Origin: Leyella stercorea
Lineage (GTDB): Bacteria; Bacteroidota; Bacteroidia; Bacteroidales; Bacteroidaceae
DNA: 64,000 bases
Assembly: GCF_021531355.1 (NCBI RefSeq)
Contig: NZ_JADYTS010000001.1
Coordinates: 144,520 to 208,519 of the forward strand
Direction: 5' to 3'
Shown here in pieces: positions 1 to 8,716 of the stretch. Made by a program: the position numbers and the translations under genes. Every line of letters starts with the position of its first letter. The stretch's first letter is position 1. Below the pieces are notes generated by a model. It saw nothing but the letters and a program-made list of their open reading frames with translations, had not been told where the DNA came from and made no database searches.

Positions 1-603
1 TCTCACAAAGTTGCTCACTACACCTGGCATACCTCCCACAAAGTAGTATTGGCGCAACAATTCCACCATCTTGGGCATCATCGTATCTATCAATGGCCAA
101 TCCTTGGAATGCAAGATATCTATCCAACCCTCATTGCCTGTAGCTTCAAGAAACTCCTCATAATCCATAGGAAATATATTAAGCATATCAACCTTACCCA
201 CGGGGAAAGACTCCCCCTTACCCAATGTTACACCAAGCAAAGAGCCAGCCACCATCACATGATACTCTGGTGCTTTTTCACAGAAATATTTCAGACTGTG
301 AAGTCCTCTTGGAATCTCTTGTATCTCATCCAAGATAATCAAAGTATCGCCAGGAGTAACCTTGACACCTGTTATCGCCTGCAAAGTCATCAATATTCGA
401 TTAATGTCGTAGTCTAAATCAAAGAGTTGTTTCATTCTCGGCTCATCATCACAGTTGACGTATGCGACCTTATTATACTCTCGTTCTCCAAAATGTTGCA
501 TAATCCAAGTCTTGCCAACTTGTCTTGCACCAAGCAGCATCAAGGGCTTTCTATCCTTGTTTTCCTTCCACTTTAGAAGCTGTTGATATATCTTTCTTTT
601 CAT
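1..603 (-). CDS. AAA-family ATPase (DUF4143-type), partial, N-terminal 201 residues
   Basis: The frame is open from an ATG at 603 to the window edge, so the C-terminal half is missing. I translated it by hand: the N-terminus reads MKRKIYQQLLKWKENKD. The Walker A motif GARQVGKT follows at about residue 24-31, a Walker B-like LIILDEIQE near residue 107, and VMVAGSLLGV (sensor-1-like strand) near residue 135. This layout is that of the Bacteroidota archaeal-type AAA ATPases that carry a DUF4143 and a nuclease-like domain downstream; those domains would lie outside the window. A TATCTTTG promoter box sits at 640-633 and three 33-bp repeats lie immediately upstream of it. The cellular role of these ATPases is poorly known. 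Family assignment is firm, function is not. Confidence 0.85.
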   Translation of the reverse strand, partial: MKRKIYQQLLKWKENKDRKPLMLLGARQVGKTWIMQHFGEREYNKVAYVNCDDEPRMKQLFDLDYDINRILMTLQAITGVKVTPGDTLIILDEIQEIPRGLHSLKYFCEKAPEYHVMVAGSLLGVTLGKGESFPVGKVDMLNIFPMDYEEFLEATGNEGWIDILHSKDWPLIDTMMPKMVELLRQYYFVGGMPGVVSNFVR

Positions 604-632
604 AAAAGTCTAACATTTAATAACTTACACTG

Positions 633-734
633 CAAAGATACACTTTTTCGATGATAAAAATCAGTAAAAACAACACTTTTTCGAGGATAGAAATCAACAA
701 AAACAACACTTTTTCGATGATAAACCTCAAAAAA
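633..734 (-). promoter_or_regulatory. Promoter with three 33-bp direct repeats upstream of the ATPase gene
   Basis: Read on the minus strand, a -7 box TATCTTTG (640-633) is preceded after 21 nt by ACTG (665-662) in the -33 position. Units starting at 640, 673 and 706 on the plus strand share ACACTTTTTCGAKGATA with an exact 33-bp period; the third is cut short near 734. Each unit carries both the spacer sequence and a -33-like TTG/CTG. The repeats could be operators or tandem promoters. The repeats are seen; the regulatory role is inferred. The same module occurs at 1824-1880. Confidence 0.7.
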
Positions 735-740
735 GCAAAA

Positions 741-775
741 GAATCTCCCAAGTACAGCATATACTTAGGAGATTC
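741..775 (-). terminator. Intrinsic terminator of the retropepsin-like gene
   Basis: Inverted repeat GAATCTCC-CAAGT / ACTT-A-GGAGATTC around a short loop. On the minus strand it is followed by a T-rich run (TTTTGCTTTTTT). It lies about 40 bases past the stop codon at 816. Confidence 0.65.
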
Positions 776-815
776 ATTCTGACATAAATTTATGAGGATA
801 ATTCTACTCTTCGCT

Positions 816-1763
816 CTATTTCACCAGAAAGTCGTAGAAAGGAGTATACATCAAATTATTAGGCTGTAGATACATCTTTTTACTCTTGAAATCTATCAGC
901 ATATTGAAACGTTTCAAGAAGTTGTTGCCTATCATTCCATCTACATCTTTCTCGTTCAGCATACCAGAATTAAGAGTGGAGAAAGCTCCTGGGATTTTGG
1001 GCAGAACATATTGTCCAACCCTTACTTCGTCAAAATAGACATTCTTCAGTTCACCGCTGCCACCGTCGGAGCTTGTTATGCGTGATATGGCAAACGGCTT
1101 CTTTGTGCCAAGAAGACGATTTCTATTCACGAATGTAGTGCTAAGATCGATAATGCGGTCGGAACCAGTGTCCACTTCGAGTTGCAGTCGGTATGTTGAT
1201 TCATTGAGTTTAATAGGTATCTCTATAAACGGTACACCATATTTATATACGAATGGCAGAATAACATAGGATTCAGATATCAAGACCAACGCACTGTCTT
1301 TGGGATAGCAGTATATCTTATGCTTGTCGTAGTTGATTTCGATGTTGAACGCACTAAGTCCGTTAAGTCCTAACACACCGTCCCACATATCTTGAGAGAA
1401 AGGGATATTCACACATTCAGCCTTGTCGTATTGTATGGTTCCTATAGTCAGCGAGTTGTCATGGCTCGCTGTAACTTTATTGAAGCCAGTGGTTCCCATA
1501 TTATCAACCGTATCTTTCTCGTGTATTAATCCTTTCAGTTTTCTGGAGTTGGTGTTCAGAGTTATGGTTGTAGCACCTGTGTCAACCAAGAAGTTCAATG
1601 AGTCGGAACCATTCACAAATGCTGTGACATAAATGCGTCCGTCGTCACCTATTGTAAAAGGAATCTCACCTACCGGCTCTATGCTTGTCATCTTTTTGGC
1701 TGCATTGACTGGACAATAAATCAGAGCCAAAATCAAAGCTAAAAACAATACAACCTTCTTCAT
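816..1763 (-). CDS. Secreted retropepsin-like aspartyl protease family protein
   Basis: Start placed at the ATG at 1763 because the protein then begins with a clean signal peptide (MKKVVLFLALILALIYC, cut near VNA); the frame stays open upstream to 1865 without such a signal. The mature protein of about 295 residues has two aspartyl-protease repeats, each with a DTG motif: LVDTGATT in the first half and LEVDTGSD in the second. Two lobes in one chain is the pattern of Bacteroidota periplasmic Asp_protease_2 proteins, in which each lobe supplies one catalytic Asp. Neither DTG is degraded, so activity is plausible. Substrate unknown. It is divergent from the Fic gene; its promoter box TACTTTTG is at 1831-1824. 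Confidence 0.8.
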   Translation of the reverse strand: MKKVVLFLALILALIYCPVNAAKKMTSIEPVGEIPFTIGDDGRIYVTAFVNGSDSLNFLVDTGATTITLNTNSRKLKGLIHEKDTVDNMGTTGFNKVTASHDNSLTIGTIQYDKAECVNIPFSQDMWDGVLGLNGLSAFNIEINYDKHKIYCYPKDSALVLISESYVILPFVYKYGVPFIEIPIKLNESTYRLQLEVDTGSDRIIDLSTTFVNRNRLLGTKKPFAISRITSSDGGSGELKNVYFDEVRVGQYVLPKIPGAFSTLNSGMLNEKDVDGMIGNNFLKRFNMLIDFKSKKMYLQPNNLMYTPFYDFLVK

Positions 1764-1823
1764 CTTGTCTTGTTGTTTTGTCATCTGTGTTGGGCTTATG
1801 ATTAAGCTTGGTACAGATGGTTG

Positions 1824-1880
1824 CAAAAGTAATAATTTTTGAGGATTAAAATCAAAGAAAGCCACACTTTTTTGAGGATA
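1824..1880 (-). promoter_or_regulatory. Promoter with two 33-bp repeats upstream of the retropepsin-like gene
   Basis: Minus strand: TTTG (1856-1853), 21-nt spacer, TACTTTTG (1831-1824), a near-ideal Bacteroidota promoter. GAGGAT occurs at 1841 and again at 1874, exactly 33 bp apart. The distance from the -7 box to the first GAKGA is 10 bases, identical to the ATPase promoter at 633-734. That places both genes under the same module. Confidence 0.7.
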
Positions 1881-1902
1881 GTTTCCAATTTTTCAAAGAA
1901 AA

Positions 1903-1934
1903 GTTGGTGCTTAACCATAAATATAGTATCTTTA
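1903..1934 (+). promoter_or_regulatory. Promoter of the Fic gene
   Basis: GTTG at 1903-1906, 20-nt spacer, TATCTTTA at 1927-1934 (consensus TAnnTTTG). A start site about 7 bases downstream (near 1941) would exclude the ATG at 1938 and favours the ATG at 1956. Confidence 0.5.
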
Positions 1935-1955
1935 CCTATGCAAAAGCAGAAGTTT

Positions 1956-2747
1956 ATGGCATTCGAAAAGGAAATCAAGGAATACGAGGAGTTGAGACGC
2001 AAATATCAAACCTCGATTATCAATAAAATGGATAGAGAAGAGTACGTGAAATACAACGAAGTACTCTTCTCTACCCATTCGTGCGCCATTGAGGGCAACT
2101 CCTTCTCCGTAGATGATACTCGTGAACTGAAGGAGAAAGGATTAGGGATGATTCCCACGGGAAAGACACTTTTTGAGGCTTTCGAAATGCTCGACCACTT
2201 TGACGCATTCGAGTACGTGATGCAAAACACAAAGCATCCGCTTGACGAGAGTCTTCTGAAAGAAATCAACAAACGGGTTACATGCCATACGCTTTCTTAT
2301 CGTTCTCCTGAAGCCATTCCTGGCGAATACACCACCACGGACATGGCTGCAGGCGATACGGTATTTGGCAATCACGAAGAACTCATCGCCAGAGTTCCCA
2401 AGCTGTTGGAATCTACAGAAAAGGCTATCCTTTCTGCCGCTGCTCATCCTATGATACTTGCAGCCCGCTTTCATGGCTTCTACGAATATCTACATCCCTT
2501 CCGTGACGGGAACGGAAGAACAGGACGACTCGTCAGCAACTACATTCTATTACGCTTGGGGCATCCTCTTCTCATCATCCCCTCTGATGCCCGTCAGGAA
2601 TATATTTCCGCTCTCCGCATGATTCGCACGGAAGCAACCGACGAGCATCTTATCCGCTTCTTCTTTAAAATGGCAACGCAAAGAATGAAGGAAGAACTGA
2701 AGCAGAAAGAGGCTAACACCAAGCGATTTATGACATTCGTCTTCTGA
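1956..2747 (+). CDS. Fic-domain protein (class II, probable AMPylase)
   Basis: 263 residues from the ATG at 1956; an in-frame ATG at 1938 would add six residues but probably lies upstream of the transcript start. The Fic active site HPFRDGNGRTGR is complete, with the catalytic His, the Asp and the anion-hole GNGR. Near residue 45 the sequence SCAIEGNSF matches the inhibitory helix motif (S/T)xxxE(G/N). It lies N-terminal to the Fic fold, which defines class II Fic proteins. Such proteins transfer AMP or another nucleotide moiety to hydroxyl side chains and are held in check by that Glu. Target unknown. It ends 10 bp before the convergent ABC ATPase gene. No antitoxin-like partner gene is adjacent. 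Confidence 0.88.
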   Translation: MAFEKEIKEYEELRRKYQTSIINKMDREEYVKYNEVLFSTHSCAIEGNSFSVDDTRELKEKGLGMIPTGKTLFEAFEMLDHFDAFEYVMQNTKHPLDESLLKEINKRVTCHTLSYRSPEAIPGEYTTTDMAAGDTVFGNHEELIARVPKLLESTEKAILSAAAHPMILAARFHGFYEYLHPFRDGNGRTGRLVSNYILLRLGHPLLIIPSDARQEYISALRMIRTEATDEHLIRFFFKMATQRMKEELKQKEANTKRFMTFVF

Positions 2748-2757
2748 GAAAGCCGTA

Positions 2758-3438
2758 TTATATTTTATTGTTCGCCGTATCCACGATGCTGCCATCAAAC
2801 AATCGGATGATGCGATTGGCAATCTTGGCATCGTGCTCATTATGCGTCACCATGACGATGGTGGTGCCCTCGTGGTTAAGTTCGGTAAGCAGACGCATTA
2901 CTTCGGCACCATTCTTTGAATCGAGGTTACCCGTAGGCTCATCGGCAAGGATAAGCTTAGGTCCGAAGACCACGGCACGAGCGATGGCAACTCGCTGCTG
3001 CTGACCACCAGAGAGCTGATGAGGGAAATGCTTGGCACGATGGCTGATGGCCATGCGCTTCATGATGGCTTCCACCTTTGTCTTGCGCTCAGCCTTCGGA
3101 ATGTTGAGGTAAGTAAGAGGAAGTTCGATGTTCTCCTCTACAGTCAATTCGTCAATGAGGTTGAAGCTCTGAAACACAAAGCCTATCTCACCCTTGCGCA
3201 CATCCGTACGTTCGTTTTCTTTAAGGTTAGCCACCTCATGATTGCCCAAGAAATATTTTCCCGATGTAGGATTATCCAATAATCCAAGGATATTGAGCAA
3301 AGTGGATTTGCCGCAACCTGACGGTCCCATGATGGCAACAAACTCACCATCTTCTACTGTGAACGATACATTATTTAAAGCTATAGTCTCCACATCCTCT
3401 GTGCGGAATGACTTGCAAAGATTTTCTACTTTTATCAT
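2758..3438 (-). CDS. ABC transporter ATP-binding protein (MacB/LolD type)
   Basis: 226 residues with Walker A GPSGCGKST (about 39-47), Q-loop VFQSFNL, signature LSGGQQQR and Walker B LILADEPTGNLD, then the switch His in VMVTHNEHD. Length and motif spacing are those of the MacB/LolD group, whose partners are FtsX-like permeases working by mechanotransmission rather than substrate translocation. It is the last gene of a four-gene operon after the permease, from which a 130-bp gap with an imperfect inverted repeat separates it. Likely role: power the permease at 3569-5983. Confidence 0.92.
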   Translation of the reverse strand: MIKVENLCKSFRTEDVETIALNNVSFTVEDGEFVAIMGPSGCGKSTLLNILGLLDNPTSGKYFLGNHEVANLKENERTDVRKGEIGFVFQSFNLIDELTVEENIELPLTYLNIPKAERKTKVEAIMKRMAISHRAKHFPHQLSGGQQQRVAIARAVVFGPKLILADEPTGNLDSKNGAEVMRLLTELNHEGTTIVMVTHNEHDAKIANRIIRLFDGSIVDTANNKI

Positions 3439-3453
3439 TTTATTATTTTTTTA

Positions 3454-3560
3454 AGTTAAAGAAATTAAGGAGTTAAAGAGATGCTTGTCTTGCTAAAAGT
3501 TAGGAATGTAGGAGAAAAGACTATTGTCTTAACTCCTTGACTTCTTAACTCCTTAACTCC
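3454..3560. repeat. Imperfect inverted repeat in the permease-ATPase gap
   Basis: GTTAAAGAAATTAAGGAGTTAAAG (from 3455) is matched in reverse complement by CTTAACTCCTTGACTTCTTAAC (from 3528), with a few mismatches, around a loop of about 50 nt. It could fold in the transcript and lower downstream expression. It resembles the short-period GTTAAG/GTTGAG repeats seen elsewhere in the window. Confidence 0.5.
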
Positions 3561-3568
3561 CGATTATT

Positions 3569-5983
3569 TTATTCATCCTTGAGATATTTCACCGGATTAC
3601 TATTCGCCACCTTGTAGCAGTTGATGATTACTGATAGGGCGATGATGACGAGCAGCAGAATCGTAACACATATAAAGAGTAAAGGTGTGATAGTAATCTT
3701 CTCGCTGAACGACATGAGCCATTGTCTGGCTATAAGCCAAGCCACAATGTCGCCTACGATGATGCAAGGCAAAGCTATCTTCATGATATTCTTCAGGAAG
3801 ATGCGCAGAATGTCCTTCACCTTCGCTCCGTTAACCTTTCTTATCGCAATCTCCTTGCGGCGGCGGTTTACCTCATCACTCGTATAACCCACCAATCCGA
3901 AGAGGGCGATAATCATCGTAACGATACCAGCCACGAGGATGCCGTTGCGGAAATTGAGCTGGGAAGAATACTGGTTAGCCAGTTCAGAGGCATAACTCTT
4001 CACGATGACCTTATTGTTAGGATACAACGACTGCATCTTCTGCTGTAGCTCCGACAACGATTCTTCCTGCATATCCTTAAACTTTACAAGCATATAATAA
4101 GCCGTCTTGGCTGCATAGAAATACAGTACAGGGAACTCCTTCATATCGTCGCCATCGGCAGACATGTCACCCCAGCGGATATTCTTGCACACGCCACAAA
4201 CCGTCAGCTTGAGTGGATTTACACCGTCATCATGTCCCGAACAAGTAATCTGCTTGCCTACCACACCATCTTGCCAATGCCAGATATTGATGAGTTTTTC
4301 AGCACCCCGTTCATCAATAATCACCTGACGGCAACTGTCATTGCGCTCTGTAAAGAACGTACCCTGTACTATCGAGATGTTCATCATCTTGAAGAAATTG
4401 TCGTCCACACCTTCCATATCCATGATGTTGAAGGTATTAGTATCATCACCTGGCTTTTGCACCATGTTTCCGCTTCTGCCGTATCCATTGAGCGGAATAT
4501 GATAAGTGGAACAGCACTCCTTGACATTCGGCATTCGCTTGATTTCGGCAAGACACTGGTTGCGCTGGTCGCGATTGATGCCATCTACCGAGACGATGGC
4601 AACATTATCATAATCGTAACCAGGATTGGTGCCAAGCATCAGCTGATACTGACTGTTGATGATGTAGAGCAGACAGAACAGCAGTCCAGAGATAGCAAAC
4701 TGTATGCCCAGCAACGTTAGTTTCCAGCGGTTGCGATTCTCGTTATAACCACGGAAGGCACTTGCCACCGGTATCTTGTTGTATAGCCAGCCCGGAACCA
4801 GACCGCCTACCAGCAACACCAGCAGGCAGATCATCACCAATATCCAACTGCCCCTGTTCTGAATCAGCGCGCTAACCGGAGCAGAAAGGAAATTCTCGAT
4901 AGTTCCCTTGCAAAGGAATACGAGTATGACAGCCAAAATCACCGCCAAGCCTACATGCACCAATGCCTCAGAGAAGATGATGGCATGAATGTTCTTGGGT
5001 TTGGCTCCATAACACTTGCGCACCGCCATCTCGCGAGAACGCCCCACAAGATTGCCCACGATGATAAGCAGATAGTTCATTACCGACGTGAAGAGCAGCA
5101 CGAAGGCAACGATGCTCAATATCCAGCTCATCATCTTTATGTATGGGTCATGGGTATAGACATCGCTCAACACCGTGAAATCAAAGGTAAGGTCTGCTCC
5201 CATCTTCTTCAGTTCCTTCAATGGAAAATGGTCTTGGCGCATCTTGTCGACGTAAGGCTTGAGTTCGTCGGCACGATGTCCCCTTGCCAACCGAATGTAG
5301 GAAATATAGTTATCATTTCCTATCCAATTATCTCTGCCATCGTAAGAATATACGTATGGCAAACTGGACATAGACAGAATAATCTGCGTGTTATGCAAGG
5401 AAGCCCCCCAAGGAAAAGCCTCGAAAACGCCATTAATGGTAAAGGTAGTACCAGGATAATTGGGAAGCGTGAAATGCTTGCCCACCACATTGCCGCCTAT
5501 CGTGGCTGCCGTCTTCGAGTCGATGATGCAAGACAAGGGCTGTGATAATATCTGGCGAGCCTTGCCTACCAACATCTTCTGCGGAAAGACATCGAAGAAA
5601 CAACTGTCTGCCATTATGATATTGGCAGACACGACGTTCTGGTTTTCAAGCTTGCATTGGGCATCGTTATAAAAAAAGTTAGTACTTGTAGCAACTTCCA
5701 CCATAGGCGCATATTGCTTTACACCTTGGGCGATGGCTCCTGAAGTTTGATTGAACGTCATGGTCTTGCCCTGATTGCTGCTCACTTCAAATATCTGATA
5801 CGTCCTATCCCATCCAGGGAAATACGTATCGTAGGTCTGCTCGAAATAAATCTCGGCGATAATCACCGAACTGATTGCCAGCCCGAGCGCCAGACACAAT
5901 ATCTTCACGAAGTTGTGCTGCCCCCTTCGAGGCAGATTCTTGAATGCGTTAATAATATTATTCATATCAATATTCTGTTTCAA
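3569..5983 (-). CDS. FtsX-family ABC transporter permease (double MacB_PCD/FtsX)
   Basis: 804 residues; an ATG at 5965 (MNNIINAFKNLPRRGQHN) is an equally good start. One TM segment near residue 28-45, a periplasmic MacB_PCD-like domain, three TM segments (about 285-410), then a second TM/periplasmic/3-TM copy ending with NSNPVKYLKDE. The paired FtsX halves with the RxREMAVRKCYGA-like and RRKEIAIRKVNGA-like motifs are typical of the 800-residue Bacteroidota FtsX permeases. Such proteins move envelope substrates or peptides outward with a MacA/TolC pair. It lies between the HlyD-like adaptor and the ATPase. Substrate unknown. Confidence 0.88.
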   Translation of the reverse strand: MKQNIDMNNIINAFKNLPRRGQHNFVKILCLALGLAISSVIIAEIYFEQTYDTYFPGWDRTYQIFEVSSNQGKTMTFNQTSGAIAQGVKQYAPMVEVATSTNFFYNDAQCKLENQNVVSANIIMADSCFFDVFPQKMLVGKARQILSQPLSCIIDSKTAATIGGNVVGKHFTLPNYPGTTFTINGVFEAFPWGASLHNTQIILSMSSLPYVYSYDGRDNWIGNDNYISYIRLARGHRADELKPYVDKMRQDHFPLKELKKMGADLTFDFTVLSDVYTHDPYIKMMSWILSIVAFVLLFTSVMNYLLIIVGNLVGRSREMAVRKCYGAKPKNIHAIIFSEALVHVGLAVILAVILVFLCKGTIENFLSAPVSALIQNRGSWILVMICLLVLLVGGLVPGWLYNKIPVASAFRGYNENRNRWKLTLLGIQFAISGLLFCLLYIINSQYQLMLGTNPGYDYDNVAIVSVDGINRDQRNQCLAEIKRMPNVKECCSTYHIPLNGYGRSGNMVQKPGDDTNTFNIMDMEGVDDNFFKMMNISIVQGTFFTERNDSCRQVIIDERGAEKLINIWHWQDGVVGKQITCSGHDDGVNPLKLTVCGVCKNIRWGDMSADGDDMKEFPVLYFYAAKTAYYMLVKFKDMQEESLSELQQKMQSLYPNNKVIVKSYASELANQYSSQLNFRNGILVAGIVTMIIALFGLVGYTSDEVNRRRKEIAIRKVNGAKVKDILRIFLKNIMKIALPCIIVGDIVAWLIARQWLMSFSEKITITPLLFICVTILLLVIIALSVIINCYKVANSNPVKYLKDE

Positions 5984-6014
5984 GGGCGTTAGCCCAATTA
6001 ATCACTAATCACTA

Positions 6015-7268
6015 CTAATTAATCACTAAGACATCATTGTCCTTATATGCTTCGTAGCCACTAACGATAACCTGCTCGCCTGGCTCCAAACCTTCTAACA
6101 CCTCATAGTATTGAGGATTCTGGCGACCGATGGTTATCTTCCGGCGATAAGCCTTCTTGCCACTCTTGTCTAAAACAAAAATCCATTGACCGCCCGTTAC
6201 ACTATAAAACGTGCCTTTAGGGATAATTATTGCCTGCTTCGACTGACCGAGCTGCAAATCTACATAATAGGTCTGACCGGTTCGGATGTTGCCAGGGCGA
6301 ACGCCTTTGAAGACGAAGTCGATGCGGAACCTGCCGTCTCTCACTTCGGGATAAACCTTGCGAACCTGCAAGAGATATTGCTTGCCGTTCTGGACGAAAG
6401 AGGCATTAAGGCCTGGCTTCACACGGTCGATGTAATGCTCATCCACCTGCGCCTGCACCTTGTAATCGCTGAGATCGTTTATCACTCCTATCTTCTGTCC
6501 TGCCTGTATGCTCTGTCCAAGCTCCACATCCAGCAAACCAATCTCACCAGAAATGGTGCTGCGGATGTTCAGCTTCTCTTTGCGTTGGCGAACCAACTGC
6601 ACATTCTTCTGCATGGCTTCAAGATTGTCGTCCATCTGATTCATCTGCGAACGGCGTAGCTGCGCATCCTTCTTCAGTCGCTTGCTAATGAGCGCATGCT
6701 TCTTTACGGCAAGTTCGTAGGCTTCCTTTGCCTTGAGATACTCTTCGCGCGAATTGAGTTCTTCCTTGTGCAAAGTCTCCTGATGCTCATAGGCTCGACG
6801 CTTGGTGATGACATCCTGCGAAAGCGTAAGCTCCTCGTTGCTATTGTTCAGTCGGTCCTGCTCCATAGAAATCTGGGTGTTGCGAAGCATGTCCTGCTTT
6901 TCGGCAAGTTCGCTCTCGGCATTCAGTATCTCAAGGTCGAGATTCGAATTGCTCAGTCGCACGATGACATCGCCCTTGTTCACATGAGCACCTTCATCTA
7001 CTACTTTATCCAAAACAATACCACCTTCTTCCGAACTGATTTGCACAACGGAGATAGGCACCACCTGTCCGTCAACAGACACATAATCGTTGAACTGTGC
7101 CTTTTCTACATTTCCTATGCTCAAGCCTTTTCTGTCCACCTTCAGGGTGGAAGAGAAATTGCCCAAGCCCAACCATACGAGGAATGCTATCAGAACAGCT
7201 CCTCCTGCTATCCATGCCCAATACTTGCGGGGCACGAGATATTTTTTCTTTTCTATTTTAATGTCCAT
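6015..7268 (-). CDS. HlyD/MacA-type periplasmic adaptor protein
   Basis: 417 residues. A single N-terminal membrane segment (about 17-37, WAWIAGGAVLIAFLVWLGL) anchors it in the inner membrane. A lipoyl-like half (ISSEEGGIVLDKVVDEGAHV) is followed by a long charged coiled coil (about 110-240), the second lipoyl half and a beta-barrel, ending in the membrane-proximal domain (LEGLEPGEQVIVSGYEAY). This is the standard order for RND/MacA adaptors. It lies just downstream of the TolC-like gene (6 bp gap) and upstream of the permease, so it should bridge the inner-membrane permease and the outer-membrane channel. Confidence 0.9.
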   Translation of the reverse strand: MDIKIEKKKYLVPRKYWAWIAGGAVLIAFLVWLGLGNFSSTLKVDRKGLSIGNVEKAQFNDYVSVDGQVVPISVVQISSEEGGIVLDKVVDEGAHVNKGDVIVRLSNSNLDLEILNAESELAEKQDMLRNTQISMEQDRLNNSNEELTLSQDVITKRRAYEHQETLHKEELNSREEYLKAKEAYELAVKKHALISKRLKKDAQLRRSQMNQMDDNLEAMQKNVQLVRQRKEKLNIRSTISGEIGLLDVELGQSIQAGQKIGVINDLSDYKVQAQVDEHYIDRVKPGLNASFVQNGKQYLLQVRKVYPEVRDGRFRIDFVFKGVRPGNIRTGQTYYVDLQLGQSKQAIIIPKGTFYSVTGGQWIFVLDKSGKKAYRRKITIGRQNPQYYEVLEGLEPGEQVIVSGYEAYKDNDVLVIN

Positions 7269-7274
7269 AGTTGT

Positions 7275-8618
7275 TTATCTTATTAAATTTTCTCCTTGGT
7301 AATAAGCAACCAGTCTCTGTTTGATGATGAGCAGCATTTGCATCTGGAGCTCTTTTATTCTACTCTCAAGAAGCGTTTGTGCTGCTGTATGAAGGTCGAA
7401 GGTGGAAAGCATTCCTTCCTCAAACTTACGGCTCGACATGTGATAGGCGAGCGAATCGGAGGCTACCTTCTTCTGCATCTGATGCAATTCCTTGGCGTAG
7501 CCTTCAGCATCCATTATTGCCTGGGCTATTTGGTCGTGAAGCTTGCGACGGGTTTCTTCAAGATTCACCTGAGCCAGTTGCCAGTTGTTGCGTGCCTTCT
7601 TCATACTGTGCCAACGGTCGCTATTATAAATAGGTATCGAAAGGGTCAATGCGAGATATTCGCCTCGATTGTTGCGAAACTGCGAGGCAAACCCATCGTA
7701 TTGCCCTTTCAGAGAGAGATTCTTGTAATAGTTGGTAGTGATGCCACCACTGAGCGAGAGCGAGGGCAACAATCTGCCTTTTGCTATCTTATAGTCATAA
7801 TGCGCCAGCTCCACTTCATACTCTGCCGACTTCATATCGGGAGAGATGTTCAGGAAACTCTGATAGATAGTTTCAGAGTTCGGCTTGTCGCCTATAGTCA
7901 GCTGACATGATGCAAGACTTTTCTCATTATCATTTGATTGAATATCCAACTTCAGTTTATCACCTACGGGATAATTCATAGCCGATTTCAAAGCGAGCAG
8001 ACTCTGCCGTGCCACATTCTGCTGATGCGTAAGACAGTATTCGTCTTCAGCCACCTGCGATTCCATCTGCACCACATCCGGGCGTCCTTTCTCACCAAGT
8101 TCATACTGGCGTTTCGTCTTTGCCAGCATACGTCGGCTTTCGTCCAGCTTCTCGCTTGCTATCCGTATGCTTGCCTCTGCGTATGCAGCATCCACATATT
8201 TCTGCATCACGTCAATGGCTATATTGTCCTGCGCCTTCTGCATCGCCGTAGCAGAATAGTCACGGCTCAGTCGGGCTTGCCTGAAAGCATTGATTGTGGC
8301 GAAACCGTCAAACACATTCAGCTCGGCATAAAGCTGATAGTAGTTGTTGAATGTCGTCACATTATTATATGTATTGGTCTCAGGGTCGATGTTTCGTCCC
8401 CAAGCATACTGGCCCTGCACACCACCTGCGACGGTGGGCAAGAATGCGGCAACGGCATGATGATAGTCCTGCTTGCGTTGACGTGCGTTGATAGTCTCAC
8501 GCTTCACATCCGTAGCATGCTCTGCTGCATACTTCATGCAGTCGTCAAGACCCCAACTCTGTGCCGAGACTACTGACGCAACCATCAACCATCCTATCAG
8601 TAATACTTTTCTTTTCAT
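7275..8618 (-). CDS. TolC-family outer membrane efflux protein
   Basis: Start chosen at the ATG at 8618, which gives a signal peptide MKRKVLLIGWLMVASVVSA followed by QSWGLDDC; the frame is open further up to 8666 but that part overlaps the promoter. 447 residues with the two OEP repeats: long amphipathic helices such as ARQRKQDYHHAVAAFLPTV and repeated NNW..A/L..A patterns. First gene of the efflux operon. The sigma-54-type promoter at 8660-8646 lies about 30 bases upstream. Confidence 0.88.
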   Translation of the reverse strand: MKRKVLLIGWLMVASVVSAQSWGLDDCMKYAAEHATDVKRETINARQRKQDYHHAVAAFLPTVAGGVQGQYAWGRNIDPETNTYNNVTTFNNYYQLYAELNVFDGFATINAFRQARLSRDYSATAMQKAQDNIAIDVMQKYVDAAYAEASIRIASEKLDESRRMLAKTKRQYELGEKGRPDVVQMESQVAEDEYCLTHQQNVARQSLLALKSAMNYPVGDKLKLDIQSNDNEKSLASCQLTIGDKPNSETIYQSFLNISPDMKSAEYEVELAHYDYKIAKGRLLPSLSLSGGITTNYYKNLSLKGQYDGFASQFRNNRGEYLALTLSIPIYNSDRWHSMKKARNNWQLAQVNLEETRRKLHDQIAQAIMDAEGYAKELHQMQKKVASDSLAYHMSSRKFEEGMLSTFDLHTAAQTLLESRIKELQMQMLLIIKQRLVAYYQGENLIR

Positions 8619-8645
8619 AATCCTCATTATTTTGACATTATAAGG

Positions 8646-8660
8646 ACAAGGGCTGTGCCA
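8646..8660 (-). promoter_or_regulatory. Sigma-54 (RpoN) type -24/-12 promoter of the efflux operon
   Basis: The minus strand reads TGGCAC-AGCCC-TTGT, matching the sigma-54 consensus TGGCAC-N5-TTGC at all but the last base. It is placed 28 bases ahead of the TolC-like start codon. Two palindromes about 60-100 bases upstream fit as activator sites. Confidence 0.65.
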
Positions 8661-8716
8661 AAACAATAACTCTACTGATAATCAGAAGATTAGCATAAAA
8701 GGCTCATAAAACATAA

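Noticed and set aside
49..417. 122-residue plus-strand open frame
   Set aside because: It lies antisense to the AAA ATPase, whose minus frame has Walker A and B motifs.
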